Assembly: GCF_017743865.1 (NCBI RefSeq) | Contig: NZ_JAGHRJ010000002.1 | Coordinates: 1-64,000, forward strand | From: Labrenzia sp. R4_2 | Lineage (GTDB): Bacteria; Pseudomonadota; Alphaproteobacteria; Rhizobiales; Stappiaceae | Reading direction: 5' to 3' | Length of the DNA stretch: 64,000 nucleotides | Shown: piece after piece, positions 26,084 to 34,325 of the stretch | How the letters are laid out: every line of letters starts with the position of its first letter | How positions within the stretch are numbered: position 1 is the stretch's first letter | Translations under genes and position numbers: made by a program | The notes under the pieces: model-generated | Seen by the model: only the letters and a program-made list of their open reading frames with translations | Databases searched by the model: none | Told to the model about the DNA's origin: nothing

Positions 26084-26827
26084 ATGGCCCTCATCAAAGC
26101 TTTTGCGCTGTTTGCAATGGCGACCCTCACAGCTGCGTTTTCAGCGCATGCTGAGACGTGGCGCATTTCAGCATTAGATTGGCCGCCCTATTCGAGCCCG
26201 CAGGAAAAGAATGGCGGCAGCGCCGTTGCCGCTCTCCGCGCGTCTTTGGCCAAGATCGGTGTGACCCTCGAAATCGATTACATGTCGTTCCCCCGTGCCA
26301 AGGCACTTGCAAAAAGCGGCCAGTACATCGGCTATTTTCCGGCCTGGCCAGAAGAAATCATCGAAGGTTTCAAAGGCTCCCGGCCCATCATGATGTCTCA
26401 GGTTGGAGTTGTTCATCGTCAGGACAGCAGTGTGTCTTGGCGCAACACGCACGATCTCTTTGAAAATTACCCGGTCGGGTATGTGCGGAGCTTTGTCTAC
26501 CCGATTGAAATTCAAGAAGAGGTCGAACACCACGCCACCACGGCGACGGGTGTGGACACCGAACAAGATCTCGTCCGTATGCTTGCAGCCGGCCGGATAG
26601 AGGTTGCCGTGACCGATCCATCAGTCATGCTCCGGATCAGCGAAAAAATGGGTATCACTGGGCTGGTTGCCAACAAATACATATTGTTTCGCAAACCGTT
26701 GGTGCTGGCCTTTTCCGGTGAGAGGGATAACGTCTCCCGAAGAGTTCGCCTCAATACTGTTTTGCCGCAATTCAGCCGGAACCAGCTTACCTGTTGCGCC
26801 TATCATCCACCGGCCAAACAGAACTAG
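26084..26827 (+). CDS. Orphan extracellular solute-binding protein (family 3-like)
   Basis: A protein of about 247 residues with a signal peptide (MALIKAFALFAMATLTAAFSAHA). The mature start WRISALDWPPYSSP is the usual first strand of amino-acid-type binding proteins, and the Q-x-G-x-F-P-A-W region follows near residue 80. Two adjacent cysteines lie near the C-terminus (LTCCAYH). No ABC ATPase or permease gene is next to it, so it is either an orphan binding protein, a sensor accessory or a remnant. The start at 26084 is picked for the signal peptide; the open frame extends to 26009. Confidence 0.8.
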   Translation: MALIKAFALFAMATLTAAFSAHAETWRISALDWPPYSSPQEKNGGSAVAALRASLAKIGVTLEIDYMSFPRAKALAKSGQYIGYFPAWPEEIIEGFKGSRPIMMSQVGVVHRQDSSVSWRNTHDLFENYPVGYVRSFVYPIEIQEEVEHHATTATGVDTEQDLVRMLAAGRIEVAVTDPSVMLRISEKMGITGLVANKYILFRKPLVLAFSGERDNVSRRVRLNTVLPQFSRNQLTCCAYHPPAKQN

Positions 26828-26849
26828 ACATTGAGTGTCTGCCCAAATG

Positions 26850-26884
26850 AATTGGCGCTAGTCCTCCACGAACCAGCGCCAATT
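26850..26884. terminator. Bidirectional hairpin between convergent genes
   Basis: AATTGGCGCT (26850-26859) and AGCGCCAATT (26875-26884) form a perfect 10-bp stem with a 15-base loop in the 72-base gap between two convergent genes. The placement suggests a shared terminator, although neither side has a long T-run. Confidence 0.6.
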
Positions 26885-26899
26885 CCTAGCCTTTGATCA

Positions 26900-28339
26900 T
26901 CAACTTGCCACGGGCGACGGTATTGCTCCTGGTTCAGGCGCCAGTTGAGGTCTCCGCTGTGGCCAGGCGGGTTGCATTCCGGCTGGTGCCCCGATGGTTT
27001 TCGGACCGATCGGATGAGCGTCCTCCGAGGGGGCGCGCTGCTGGATGGTGCGTTTGGGTCCGAGGCCGAAGACCTGCCGCCATGTCCGTATGGGATTGCG
27101 GAAATCAAAGACCTCCGTGTGGATCGGCAGTTGGCCACCGGCCGCGCGATAGGACCGGCACGCAATTGTCAGCAGTGGATCCGGACCACACGCAAAGAGC
27201 TCGGATGATTGCCAACCAGGCGGCAAATGGGCATCGAAGGTCTCCATGTTGAAGCGGCCGCCTTCCGCATCGCCGAGAAAATGTACCACCAGTTGAGGCA
27301 ACCGTTTGGCCATTGCCGCCAGATAATTGAGATCAACCGCATGGTTCATGGACCTGTAGATATAAAACAAGTCAATGCGCGGCCCGTGGTCAGGTGACAT
27401 TGCGCCAAGCGCTGCCAGAAACGGGGTAATCCCAGCTCCGCCCGCGACCCAAATTTGCCTGTAGATCCGTTTCGGATCGGTTTTTGGGGCAAAGTCGCCA
27501 GCGATCCTGTTCAACAGCACCTCGTCGCCAACCTTGAGCTGAGTTTGCAGCTTCTTTGTATAATCTCCACGGTCGAAGATGACGAAACGCATGCCGTTCT
27601 GACTTGGCGCCGATGCAATTGTGAACGGGTGCGGTTCCCGAAGGCCTCGTTTGGTGCAGGAAAGGCTCGCGTGCTGGCCCGGACGCCATGCGACCGGTCC
27701 CTTGCCATCTCGTGGTTCAAGCCGGATATCGATGCTGTCATGGTTGTGCTTCAACGCGCTTACCTGCATTCGGCGGGGCCGGTGCAAATGGTGCGCGATG
27801 ACACGCGCCATCGCAGCAATGCCAACCACAGACAAGACCGCCAGCACCCACCAATGCACACTGAAATCTTCGACAGGGATGGCCGATAGGAAGACGTGAG
27901 CGACCGTGACGAGATAAATCGGGCCCATTGCGTAATGGGTCCAGCGCCAGACATGATAGGGAATTGCCGGGATGAGCCCGTACAACACCAGGATCATGAG
28001 ATAAATCCCCGCAAACGTCCCGGCGCGGGTGCCAAACTCTTCCCAGCCGGGCACGATGCTTTCCCCGCGCGGTTCAGCCAGAATCCAGTGAGCAAGGGTC
28101 ATGATCCATGCCCAATGGGCAAAGATCCTGTGCACTTGGTATGATCGCCCGGGACCACCTAGAAGTCCGTCAACGATCCTTATTCGAGCGGCCAGCACCA
28201 TACACACTGTCATGGCCACAAATGCACCAACGCCAAAGGTAGCTGGTATCAGGTTTTCAGCTGGAACACCGCTGAGAAGTGCGCTGTAAACGACAGCAAT
28301 AAAAAGAAGAAATCCGACATGCGGATAGATAAGTCGCAT
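26900..28339 (-). CDS. Ferric-reductase-like transmembrane flavoprotein
   Basis: A 479-residue membrane oxidoreductase. The first 190 residues form about six membrane segments carrying histidines H70, H75, H84, H135 and H148 that can bind two b-type hemes. An FAD-binding barrel follows (RPGQHASL and REPHPFTIAS near residue 235), then an NAD(P)-binding domain with WVAGGAGITPF near 300 and FACGPDPL near 395. It should pass electrons from NAD(P)H to an acceptor outside, such as ferric iron. The last 50 residues are proline- and alanine-rich, probably disordered, and unusual for the family. No iron-transport gene is adjacent. Confidence 0.88.
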   Translation of the reverse strand: MRLIYPHVGFLLFIAVVYSALLSGVPAENLIPATFGVGAFVAMTVCMVLAARIRIVDGLLGGPGRSYQVHRIFAHWAWIMTLAHWILAEPRGESIVPGWEEFGTRAGTFAGIYLMILVLYGLIPAIPYHVWRWTHYAMGPIYLVTVAHVFLSAIPVEDFSVHWWVLAVLSVVGIAAMARVIAHHLHRPRRMQVSALKHNHDSIDIRLEPRDGKGPVAWRPGQHASLSCTKRGLREPHPFTIASAPSQNGMRFVIFDRGDYTKKLQTQLKVGDEVLLNRIAGDFAPKTDPKRIYRQIWVAGGAGITPFLAALGAMSPDHGPRIDLFYIYRSMNHAVDLNYLAAMAKRLPQLVVHFLGDAEGGRFNMETFDAHLPPGWQSSELFACGPDPLLTIACRSYRAAGGQLPIHTEVFDFRNPIRTWRQVFGLGPKRTIQQRAPSEDAHPIGPKTIGAPAGMQPAWPQRRPQLAPEPGAIPSPVAS

Positions 28340-28701
28340 CAGTTGCTCCCACCATGAATAGCATTGTTATGCCTGTCTAAGCTTCAGGTGGTTTCCCCGA
28401 ATTCCCGTGCCGCATGTCTGAGTGCGTTGAACCGCTCTCAAATATGCCCCCAACTCGAAAAAACAGAGTGCCAGCGATCCGTTTTGGACCAGTTTTATTG
28501 TTATAAGACTGATAGTTAGCGAAATGGCCGGAATTTCGGCGGCACTGAGACCGGAAACAGGAAATACGGCGGCAGGAATGCAATCACCGGCCATCAAACC
28601 AGGACGTGTACCGTCCCGGTCAATTAAAAAATGAACCAGTCAATTCGAAAGGTTGGCGCTGTTCCGGTATCAGAAGCCCGAAGAGGGCGTGTATCGGTCC
28701 G
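28340..28701. other. Intergenic gap without a supportable gene
   Basis: This 362-base gap lies between hflX and the start of the ferric-reductase-like gene. It is more AT-rich around 28480-28520 (a GTTATAAGACTGATAG stretch), which may hold the promoter of the reductase. An open frame at 28367-28597 on the minus strand lacks codon bias, a ribosome site and recognisable family features. I see no tRNA or repeat. Confidence 0.5.
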
Positions 28702-30117
28702 TTATTCAGATGGATCAAACGCAAACTTGCCGAAGAGATCCCGGAACGGTCCACGTTGCTTGTCCGAGACCCGGACTTCCGCGGTCACGTATTCCTCGCC
28801 GTCGGAACGCTCGAGGACCTCAGCCATCTGGTAAAGCTTTGCAATCAAAGCGCCTTCTGCGACTGGTATACGGACCGACAGGATATCGTCATGCCGCGCC
28901 ATGAAACTGTCAACGCGGGCACTCAGATGATCAATGCCCTCACCGGTCACAGCAGACAGGGCGACGGGCCCTTCACCTTGTTCTTCTAAGAGGAGTTTCG
29001 CCCGGTAGTCCTTGTCGAGGAGATCGATCTTGTTCCAGACCTCAATGATCGGTGCGCCAGTCAGCGCATCGACACCAAGTTCTTCCAAGGTCTTTTGGAC
29101 GTCTTCGGCTTGCGCGTCCGTGTCAGGGTGCGAAATATCACGCACATGGAGGATCAAATCCGCTTCCAGCACCTCTTCGAGGGTCGCGCGGAAAGCAGCG
29201 ACCAGATGCGTCGGCAGGTCCGAAATGAAGCCAACCGTATCTGACAGGATAATCTCCCGCCCGTGCGGCAGCGTGATCTTGCGCAGCGTTGGATCCAGCG
29301 TTGCAAAGAGAAGATCCTTGGCAAACACTTCGGACTCAGTCAGACGATTGAAAAGCGTGGACTTTCCGGCATTCGTATAGCCGACCAGGGCGACAACCGG
29401 TTGCGGGATCTTCTTCCGTTTCTTTCGGTGCAGTTCCCGGGTTCGGCGCACGCTTTCAAGCTGCTTCTGCAGCGCGATGATCCGTTCCTGGATCTGACGG
29501 CGGTCGGCCTCGATTTGGGTTTCCCCTGGGCCGCCCATGAACCCGGCGCCGCCCCTTTGCCGTTCAAGGTGCGTCCAGGACCGGACCAACCGACTTTTCT
29601 GCCAGGTCAGATGCGCCAGATCGACTTGAAGTTTGCCTTCTTTGGTCCGTGCCCGATCACCGAAGATCTCCAGAATCAAACCCGTCCTGTCGATCACCTT
29701 GGTCTTCAGGCGGCGTTCCAGGTTTCTCTGCTGAACCGGAGACAACGGGTGGTCAATAACGACCAGATCCAAATCCTCACTGGCAACAATGCCGGCGAGT
29801 TCCGCAACCTTACCTTCGCCGAACAGCGTCGCCGGCTTGGGATTGTTTATCCGCACCACGCCTGAATGGACAATATCCAGGTTGATGGCCGCACTGAGGC
29901 CAATCGCTTCGTCAAGCCGGGCTTCCGGGCTCCGGTTGGATCTGAGGTCTGCCTGGGAGTTTTCTGAGCGCAGCTGGATGACCGGTTCTAGGATCATCGC
30001 ACGAAAGCGCTGGGGCAGACGATCTACCCCAGTGTCTTTTTGTCTAAGAGATTTCTGACCCGGTTCTTCTGAACCATTGGATTTCGAAAAGTCGTCTTCG
30101 CGAGACTTCGGTTTCAA
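28702..30117 (-). CDS. hflX: Ribosome-associated GTPase HflX
   Basis: A 471-residue GTPase that splits stalled or stressed ribosomes. The N-terminal domain includes NNPKPATLFGEGKVAEL; the linker has the GGPGETQIEADRR motif; the G domain has GYTNAGKSTLFNRL (G1) near residue 258, DTVGFISDLP (G3) and NKIDL (G4). It starts immediately after the hfq stop; the first in-frame codon is TTG, so an inner ATG at 29997 (MILEPVIQLR) is an alternative. The hfq-hflX order is conserved across proteobacteria. Confidence 0.95.
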   Translation of the reverse strand: MKPKSREDDFSKSNGSEEPGQKSLRQKDTGVDRLPQRFRAMILEPVIQLRSENSQADLRSNRSPEARLDEAIGLSAAINLDIVHSGVVRINNPKPATLFGEGKVAELAGIVASEDLDLVVIDHPLSPVQQRNLERRLKTKVIDRTGLILEIFGDRARTKEGKLQVDLAHLTWQKSRLVRSWTHLERQRGGAGFMGGPGETQIEADRRQIQERIIALQKQLESVRRTRELHRKKRKKIPQPVVALVGYTNAGKSTLFNRLTESEVFAKDLLFATLDPTLRKITLPHGREIILSDTVGFISDLPTHLVAAFRATLEEVLEADLILHVRDISHPDTDAQAEDVQKTLEELGVDALTGAPIIEVWNKIDLLDKDYRAKLLLEEQGEGPVALSAVTGEGIDHLSARVDSFMARHDDILSVRIPVAEGALIAKLYQMAEVLERSDGEEYVTAEVRVSDKQRGPFRDLFGKFAFDPSE

Positions 30118-30372
30118 TCAGCTTGCCTTTTCCGCGTTTTCCTCAGCCTGATCGAACAATTGAACAGGTCCGTTTGGCATAATTGTGGAAATGGCATGTT
30201 TGTAAACCAGCTGCGAATGACCGTCGCGGCGCAGCAGAACGCAGAAATTGTCGAACCACGTCACAACTCCCTGCAGCTTGACCCCGTTGATCAAGAAAAT
30301 TGTGAGCGGTGTTTTTTGTTTGCGAACGTGATTGAGGAATGTGTCTTGTAGGTTTTGTGCGCGCTCAGCCAT
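30118..30372 (-). CDS. hfq: RNA chaperone Hfq
   Basis: An 84-residue Sm-like hexamer-forming protein that pairs small RNAs with messages. The Sm1 region contains [21 protein letters not shown], with the family's INGVKLQG core, and the Sm2 region is [10 protein letters not shown], including the KH motif that binds uridines. The N-terminal [16 protein letters not shown] is also diagnostic. The ATG at 30372 gives the normal family length; the open frame upstream is longer but unsupported. The 189-base gap before it probably carries its own promoter. Confidence 0.98.
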   Translation of the reverse strand: MAERAQNLQDTFLNHVRKQKTPLTIFLINGVKLQGVVTWFDNFCVLLRRDGHSQLVYKHAISTIMPNGPVQLFDQAEENAEKAS

Positions 30373-30535
30373 GTGTTCTTTTATCCTATTTGGTCCGAAT
30401 GCGGCCAGGCACCCGGTTTTCTCCTGGCTGACTGTTCCAAGCACAAATCCTCTCAGATTATGGTGTACCCAGCCTGCCCGCTTTTTTATTGCCCATCTAT
30501 CAGTGGGTCATCTGCCCTGACCCTCAAGTATCCCC

Positions 30536-30556
30536 AGCCCAGCATCATAGCGGGCT
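30536..30556 (-). terminator. Weak hairpin after dat
   Basis: AGCCCAGC (30536-30543) and GCGGGCT (30550-30556) can pair with one bulge directly after the dat stop codon on the minus strand. There is no T-run, so this is only a possible weak terminator ahead of hfq. Confidence 0.3.
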
Positions 30557-30561
30557 ACGAT

Positions 30562-31425
30562 TCACACCACCTTCAAATCAGTAGCAGTATGGAACAGTTC
30601 GCGCAATCGGGTTGCAACCGATCCGGGATGCCCATTCCCGATTACCTTGTCATCAATTCGTACAACAGGCATTGCGATATTTGTCGCAGCGGTAACAAAC
30701 GCTTCCTTGGCATCATAGGCCTCTTCGAGGCTGAAAGGCCGCTCTTCGAAAGACAACCCTTCGCGCTCAACGAGGTCCAATATCGCTGTGCGGGTGATCC
30801 CACGCAAGATACCGCTCTCCGCCGGCCGCGTGATCAACTTGCCATCCTTTGTGACAATCCAGGCATTGGTTGAGCCGCCTTCGGTCACATTGCCGTCCGC
30901 GTCCACATACCAGGCCTCTTTGCCACCCTTTTCCTTCGCACTCTGCTTGGCGAGAACATTCGGCAGCAGGGCAACGGTTTTGATATCCACCCGCGGCCAA
31001 CGGTTTTCAGGGTAACTGAATACCGCAATCCCGGCCTCGGCTTGCGCGTTCACCGCAGCCGGGTTGGAAGAGCGTGCCGTCACAACAATTGAAGGCGCGA
31101 CATTTGCCGGCGGGAAGAAATGGTCACGTTTTGAAACGCCGCGTGTTACCTGGATGTAAACAAGCCCGTTGCGCACCTTGTTCCGGCGCACCACCTGGCG
31201 CAGTACAAATTCGACTGCCGGCCGGCTCATAGGCCAATCAATGGACAACTCGCTCAAGGACCGGCCGAGACGGTCCAGATGGCGCGGCATGTCAACGATC
31301 TGGTTGTTCCAAACCTCGCAAACCTCATAGACGCCATCCGCAAACTGGTAACCGCGATCTTCAATATGGACTACAGCTTCCGAATGCTGGACATATTGAC
31401 CATTTACATAGGCAATACGGCTCAT
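30562..31425 (-). CDS. dat: D-amino-acid aminotransferase (class IV PLP enzyme)
   Basis: A 287-residue fold-type IV aminotransferase. VEFVLRQVVRR and YIQVTRGVSKRDH near residues 75-100 include the arginine that places the substrate carboxylate. The PLP lysine is in DIKTVALLPN near residue 148, and the cofactor glutamate is in DGNVTEGGSTNAWIV. Such enzymes swap amino groups between D-alanine, D-glutamate and keto acids, feeding peptidoglycan or D-amino-acid breakdown. It sits between trkA and hfq. Palindromic sites upstream suggest TetR-type control. Branched-chain aminotransferase activity is an alternative. Confidence 0.88.
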   Translation of the reverse strand: MSRIAYVNGQYVQHSEAVVHIEDRGYQFADGVYEVCEVWNNQIVDMPRHLDRLGRSLSELSIDWPMSRPAVEFVLRQVVRRNKVRNGLVYIQVTRGVSKRDHFFPPANVAPSIVVTARSSNPAAVNAQAEAGIAVFSYPENRWPRVDIKTVALLPNVLAKQSAKEKGGKEAWYVDADGNVTEGGSTNAWIVTKDGKLITRPAESGILRGITRTAILDLVEREGLSFEERPFSLEEAYDAKEAFVTAATNIAMPVVRIDDKVIGNGHPGSVATRLRELFHTATDLKVV

Positions 31426-31457
31426 GAATTCTCCTGATCCCGGCAGGTTCTTTTTGA

Positions 31458-31495
31458 ACCAATTGGTATTGCTACTGTTTTGACCGTTTGGTCAG
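31458..31495. promoter_or_regulatory. RutR-like palindromes upstream of dat
   Basis: TTGACCGTTTGGTCAG at 31480-31495 matches the RutR consensus at 12 of its 14 fixed bases and keeps the TGACC-N4-GGTCA palindrome. A second palindrome, ACCAATTGGT, lies at 31458-31467 with centre 25 bases away. Both are within 75 bases of the dat start, in the gap after trkA. RutR or another TetR protein may repress dat here. Confidence 0.55.
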
Positions 31496-31528
31496 ACAAA
31501 TGCAAGATCAGAAAAACGTCATACTGAC

Positions 31529-32905
31529 TTAAAAGAAATCAAGACTGACGCGGAACATCTGCTCGACCTGCCGGACCCTGCTGGCAACTGCAAAGATTAC
31601 GATCCTGTCTTTCGCCTGGATCTGCAGATCTCCATTCGGTGTCAGAACCTCGCCATCCCGGAACACCGCTCCGATCCGAATGCCGGACGGCAAGTCGATC
31701 ATGCGCAACGGCCGCCCGACCAGTGGCGAGGTGTCGAGCGCTTCTGCCTCAACAATTTCGGCAGCACCATTTTGCAGTGTGTGGACACCCCGGATCCGGC
31801 CGCGGCGCACATGCTGGAGGATCTTCGAAATCGTTACGGCGCGTGGATTAATGAAGGCATCAATGCCAAGTGCATTGGTGAACGCTGGATAACTCGGGTT
31901 GTTCAAGAGCGACAAGGACCGCTTACAGCCGAGTTTTTTGGCCATAACGGACGACAGAATATTGACCTCATCTTCATTCGTGAGAGCAACCATCGTGTCC
32001 GCATCACCGGCATCAGCTTCTTTCAAAATTGTCAGATCCAACGCACTGCCATGCAAAATGACCGATCGCTTGAGATCGTCCGCAACTGAAATGGCACGTT
32101 CACGGGATGCTTCGATCAGCTTGATCTTTGTACCGGCCTGACGTTGTTCCAAGGCCTTTGCAACATAAAGGCCGATATTGCCGCCGCCTGCGATCACAAC
32201 CTTGCCGGCTTCCGGTTCTTCATGCCCGAAAATGCTGAGTGTGCGGCGCACCTGATCCCGTTTAGCAACGACATAAGCAAGATCGCCTGTGTAGATGGAA
32301 TCGCTGCTTTTCGGCACGAACAGTTTGTTATTCCGGTACAGCCCAACAACAACAGCCCCGAGATCCGGGAACAGTTCTGTCAGCTGATGAAGCGGCGTAT
32401 CGACGACCGGGCAGTCGTCTTCACACATGATCCCGACCACAACGACATTGTCGTCGGCAAAACGGACGGTTTCAACAGCCCCTGGAAGAGCCAAACGCCG
32501 AAGCACCATTTCACCGACTTCGATTTCAGGTGAAATGATCACGTCAATCGGCATGTTCTCGCGGGAAAACAGGTTCCGCCAACGGCCCTGAAGATAGGAT
32601 TGCGCGCGGATACGCGCGACCTTTGTCGGCACATTGAAGAGTGAATGGGCCACCTGACACGCGACCATGTTCACCTCGTCATACAAGGTGACGGCAACGA
32701 TCATATCGGCCTCTTCCGCTCCGGCCTGGGCCAGAACATCCGGATGAGCTCCGTGTCCGACAAAACCACGAACATCCAGCTGATCGCCGATCGCATCGAT
32801 CAATTTGGGCGAGGAATCTATGACGGAAACATCGTTCTGTTCCGCAGCAAGCCGTTCGGCGATCCCGTAGCCGACCTGTCCAGCGCCGCAAATCACGATT
32901 TTCAT
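31529..32905 (-). CDS. trkA: Trk potassium uptake regulator TrkA
   Basis: A 458-residue cytoplasmic regulator with two repeated RCK units. Each begins with an NAD-binding Rossmann motif: GAGQVGYGIAERLA at the N-terminus and GGGNIGLYVAKALE near residue 240. Each ends with a TrkA_C ligand domain, including FRDGEVLTPNGDLQIQAKDRIVIFA. It gates potassium uptake channels in response to nucleotides. It follows ntrX by 52 bases in the conserved ntr-trkA order of Rhizobiales. The membrane subunit TrkH is not in the window. Confidence 0.95.
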   Translation of the reverse strand: MKIVICGAGQVGYGIAERLAAEQNDVSVIDSSPKLIDAIGDQLDVRGFVGHGAHPDVLAQAGAEEADMIVAVTLYDEVNMVACQVAHSLFNVPTKVARIRAQSYLQGRWRNLFSRENMPIDVIISPEIEVGEMVLRRLALPGAVETVRFADDNVVVVGIMCEDDCPVVDTPLHQLTELFPDLGAVVVGLYRNNKLFVPKSSDSIYTGDLAYVVAKRDQVRRTLSIFGHEEPEAGKVVIAGGGNIGLYVAKALEQRQAGTKIKLIEASRERAISVADDLKRSVILHGSALDLTILKEADAGDADTMVALTNEDEVNILSSVMAKKLGCKRSLSLLNNPSYPAFTNALGIDAFINPRAVTISKILQHVRRGRIRGVHTLQNGAAEIVEAEALDTSPLVGRPLRMIDLPSGIRIGAVFRDGEVLTPNGDLQIQAKDRIVIFAVASRVRQVEQMFRVSLDFF

Positions 32906-32957
32906 GGAAACCCCTTCCCGGCTCTTCCTATTTGGCTCTCACAGGCACGCTGGCGCG

Positions 32958-34325
32958 TCAGGTCATTCCCAAGGTCTTCAGCTTGCGGTGCAGCGCTGAC
33001 CGTTCCATACCGACAAATTCCGCCGTGCGCGAGATGTTGCCGTCAAATCTCTTGATTTGCGCCTGAAGATACTCGCGTTCAAAGATTTCCCGCGCCTCGC
33101 GCAGAGGAACTGACATCAAGTGTTCTCCAGTGCCGGAAGACGGCAGGCTCGGAAGGGTTTCGCCGATTTCGGCCGGCAGAAGGTCTGCGGTAATGGTGCT
33201 ATCCGGTTCGCCCCTGCTCAGGATCAGCAGACGCTCGACATTGTTCCGCAGCTGGCGGACGTTTCCGGGCCAATCGTGTGTTTGAAGGACTGCCATGGCA
33301 TCGTCGCCAATCGGCCGCAGCGGAATACCGGATGCAGCTGAAATCTGCTCCATGAAATGACGGACAAGTACCGGAATGTCTTCCCGGCGCTCGGCAAGCC
33401 CCGGCACGCGGAGAGGCACCACACTCAGGCGGTGATAGAGATCTTGTCGAAACAGGCCAGTTGCAATGTGTTCTTCCAGATTTTTTGAGGTCGATGACAG
33501 GATCCGGATGTCGACCTGGACCTTACCGGTCCCGCCAACACGCGAAAAACTCTGCTCCACCAACACCCTAAGGATCTTGCCCTGTGTTTCCGCCGGCATG
33601 TCGGCAACTTCGTCGAGGTACAGCGTCCCGCCGTGTGCCTCTTCCAAAGCACCAATTTTGCGCAGGTTCCCGCTCTCATCCTCGATCCCGAAAAGCTCCT
33701 CTTCCATTCGGGACGGTGTGATGGTGGCCGCGTTCAAGACAACAAACGGACTTTTCGCACGCGGTGAAAGATCATGGATCATCCGCGCTGCACGTTCCTT
33801 GCCGGACCCCGATGGCCCGGAAATCAGAATGCGGCTGTTCGTTCCTGCAATCTTTTCGATTGTTTGACGGAGGCCGTTGGCAGCTGAAGAACCGCCAACA
33901 ATGTCGCTGGTCTCCCCGCTTCTTTGGCGCAAGTCGCGCACTTCGCGGCGAAGACTGGACGCTTCCAAGGCCCTTTCGACAATATGGACCAACCGATCAG
34001 CCTTGAAGGGTTTTTCGATGTAGTCATAGGCCCCACGCTTGATAGCGGAGACTGCCGTTTCGATGTTGCCGTGGCCGGAAATGATCACAACGGGCATATC
34101 CGGATCGGTTTCCTTGAACTGATCCAGCAGTGCCAAGCCGTCCAGCCGGCTTCCCATCAACCAGATATCCAAGATGACTAGCGAAGGCTTTCGCTCTTTC
34201 ACAGCGGCAATCGCGCTGTCTGAGTCATGCGCCGTGCGGGTTCCATATCCGTCATCGTCCAAAATGCCGGCGATCATCTCACGGATATCGGTTTCGTCGT
34301 CTACAACCAGAATGTCATGCGCCAT
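32958..34325 (-). CDS. ntrX: Nitrogen/redox response regulator NtrX
   Basis: A 455-residue response regulator. The receiver domain phosphorylates D53 in VILDIWLM. The AAA+ domain has Walker A GPSGSGKE near residue 165 and Walker B TLYLDEVADM, followed by a Fis-type HTH at the C-terminus (ISRTAEFVGMERSALHRKLKTL). The GAFTGA loop needed to remodel sigma-54 is missing: where [13 protein letters not shown] is expected the sequence reads ELFGIEDESGNLRKIGA. This fits reports that NtrX of many alphaproteobacteria does not act through sigma-54. It overlaps ntrY by 11 bases and is phosphorylated by NtrY. Confidence 0.96.
   Translation of the reverse strand: MAHDILVVDDETDIREMIAGILDDDGYGTRTAHDSDSAIAAVKERKPSLVILDIWLMGSRLDGLALLDQFKETDPDMPVVIISGHGNIETAVSAIKRGAYDYIEKPFKADRLVHIVERALEASSLRREVRDLRQRSGETSDIVGGSSAANGLRQTIEKIAGTNSRILISGPSGSGKERAARMIHDLSPRAKSPFVVLNAATITPSRMEEELFGIEDESGNLRKIGALEEAHGGTLYLDEVADMPAETQGKILRVLVEQSFSRVGGTGKVQVDIRILSSTSKNLEEHIATGLFRQDLYHRLSVVPLRVPGLAERREDIPVLVRHFMEQISAASGIPLRPIGDDAMAVLQTHDWPGNVRQLRNNVERLLILSRGEPDSTITADLLPAEIGETLPSLPSSGTGEHLMSVPLREAREIFEREYLQAQIKRFDGNISRTAEFVGMERSALHRKLKTLGMT

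Noticed and set aside
28367..28597. A 76-codon open frame on the minus strand in a gap
   Set aside because: No ribosome site, no domain, and composition unlike the neighbours; it may be a chance frame or a decayed fragment.
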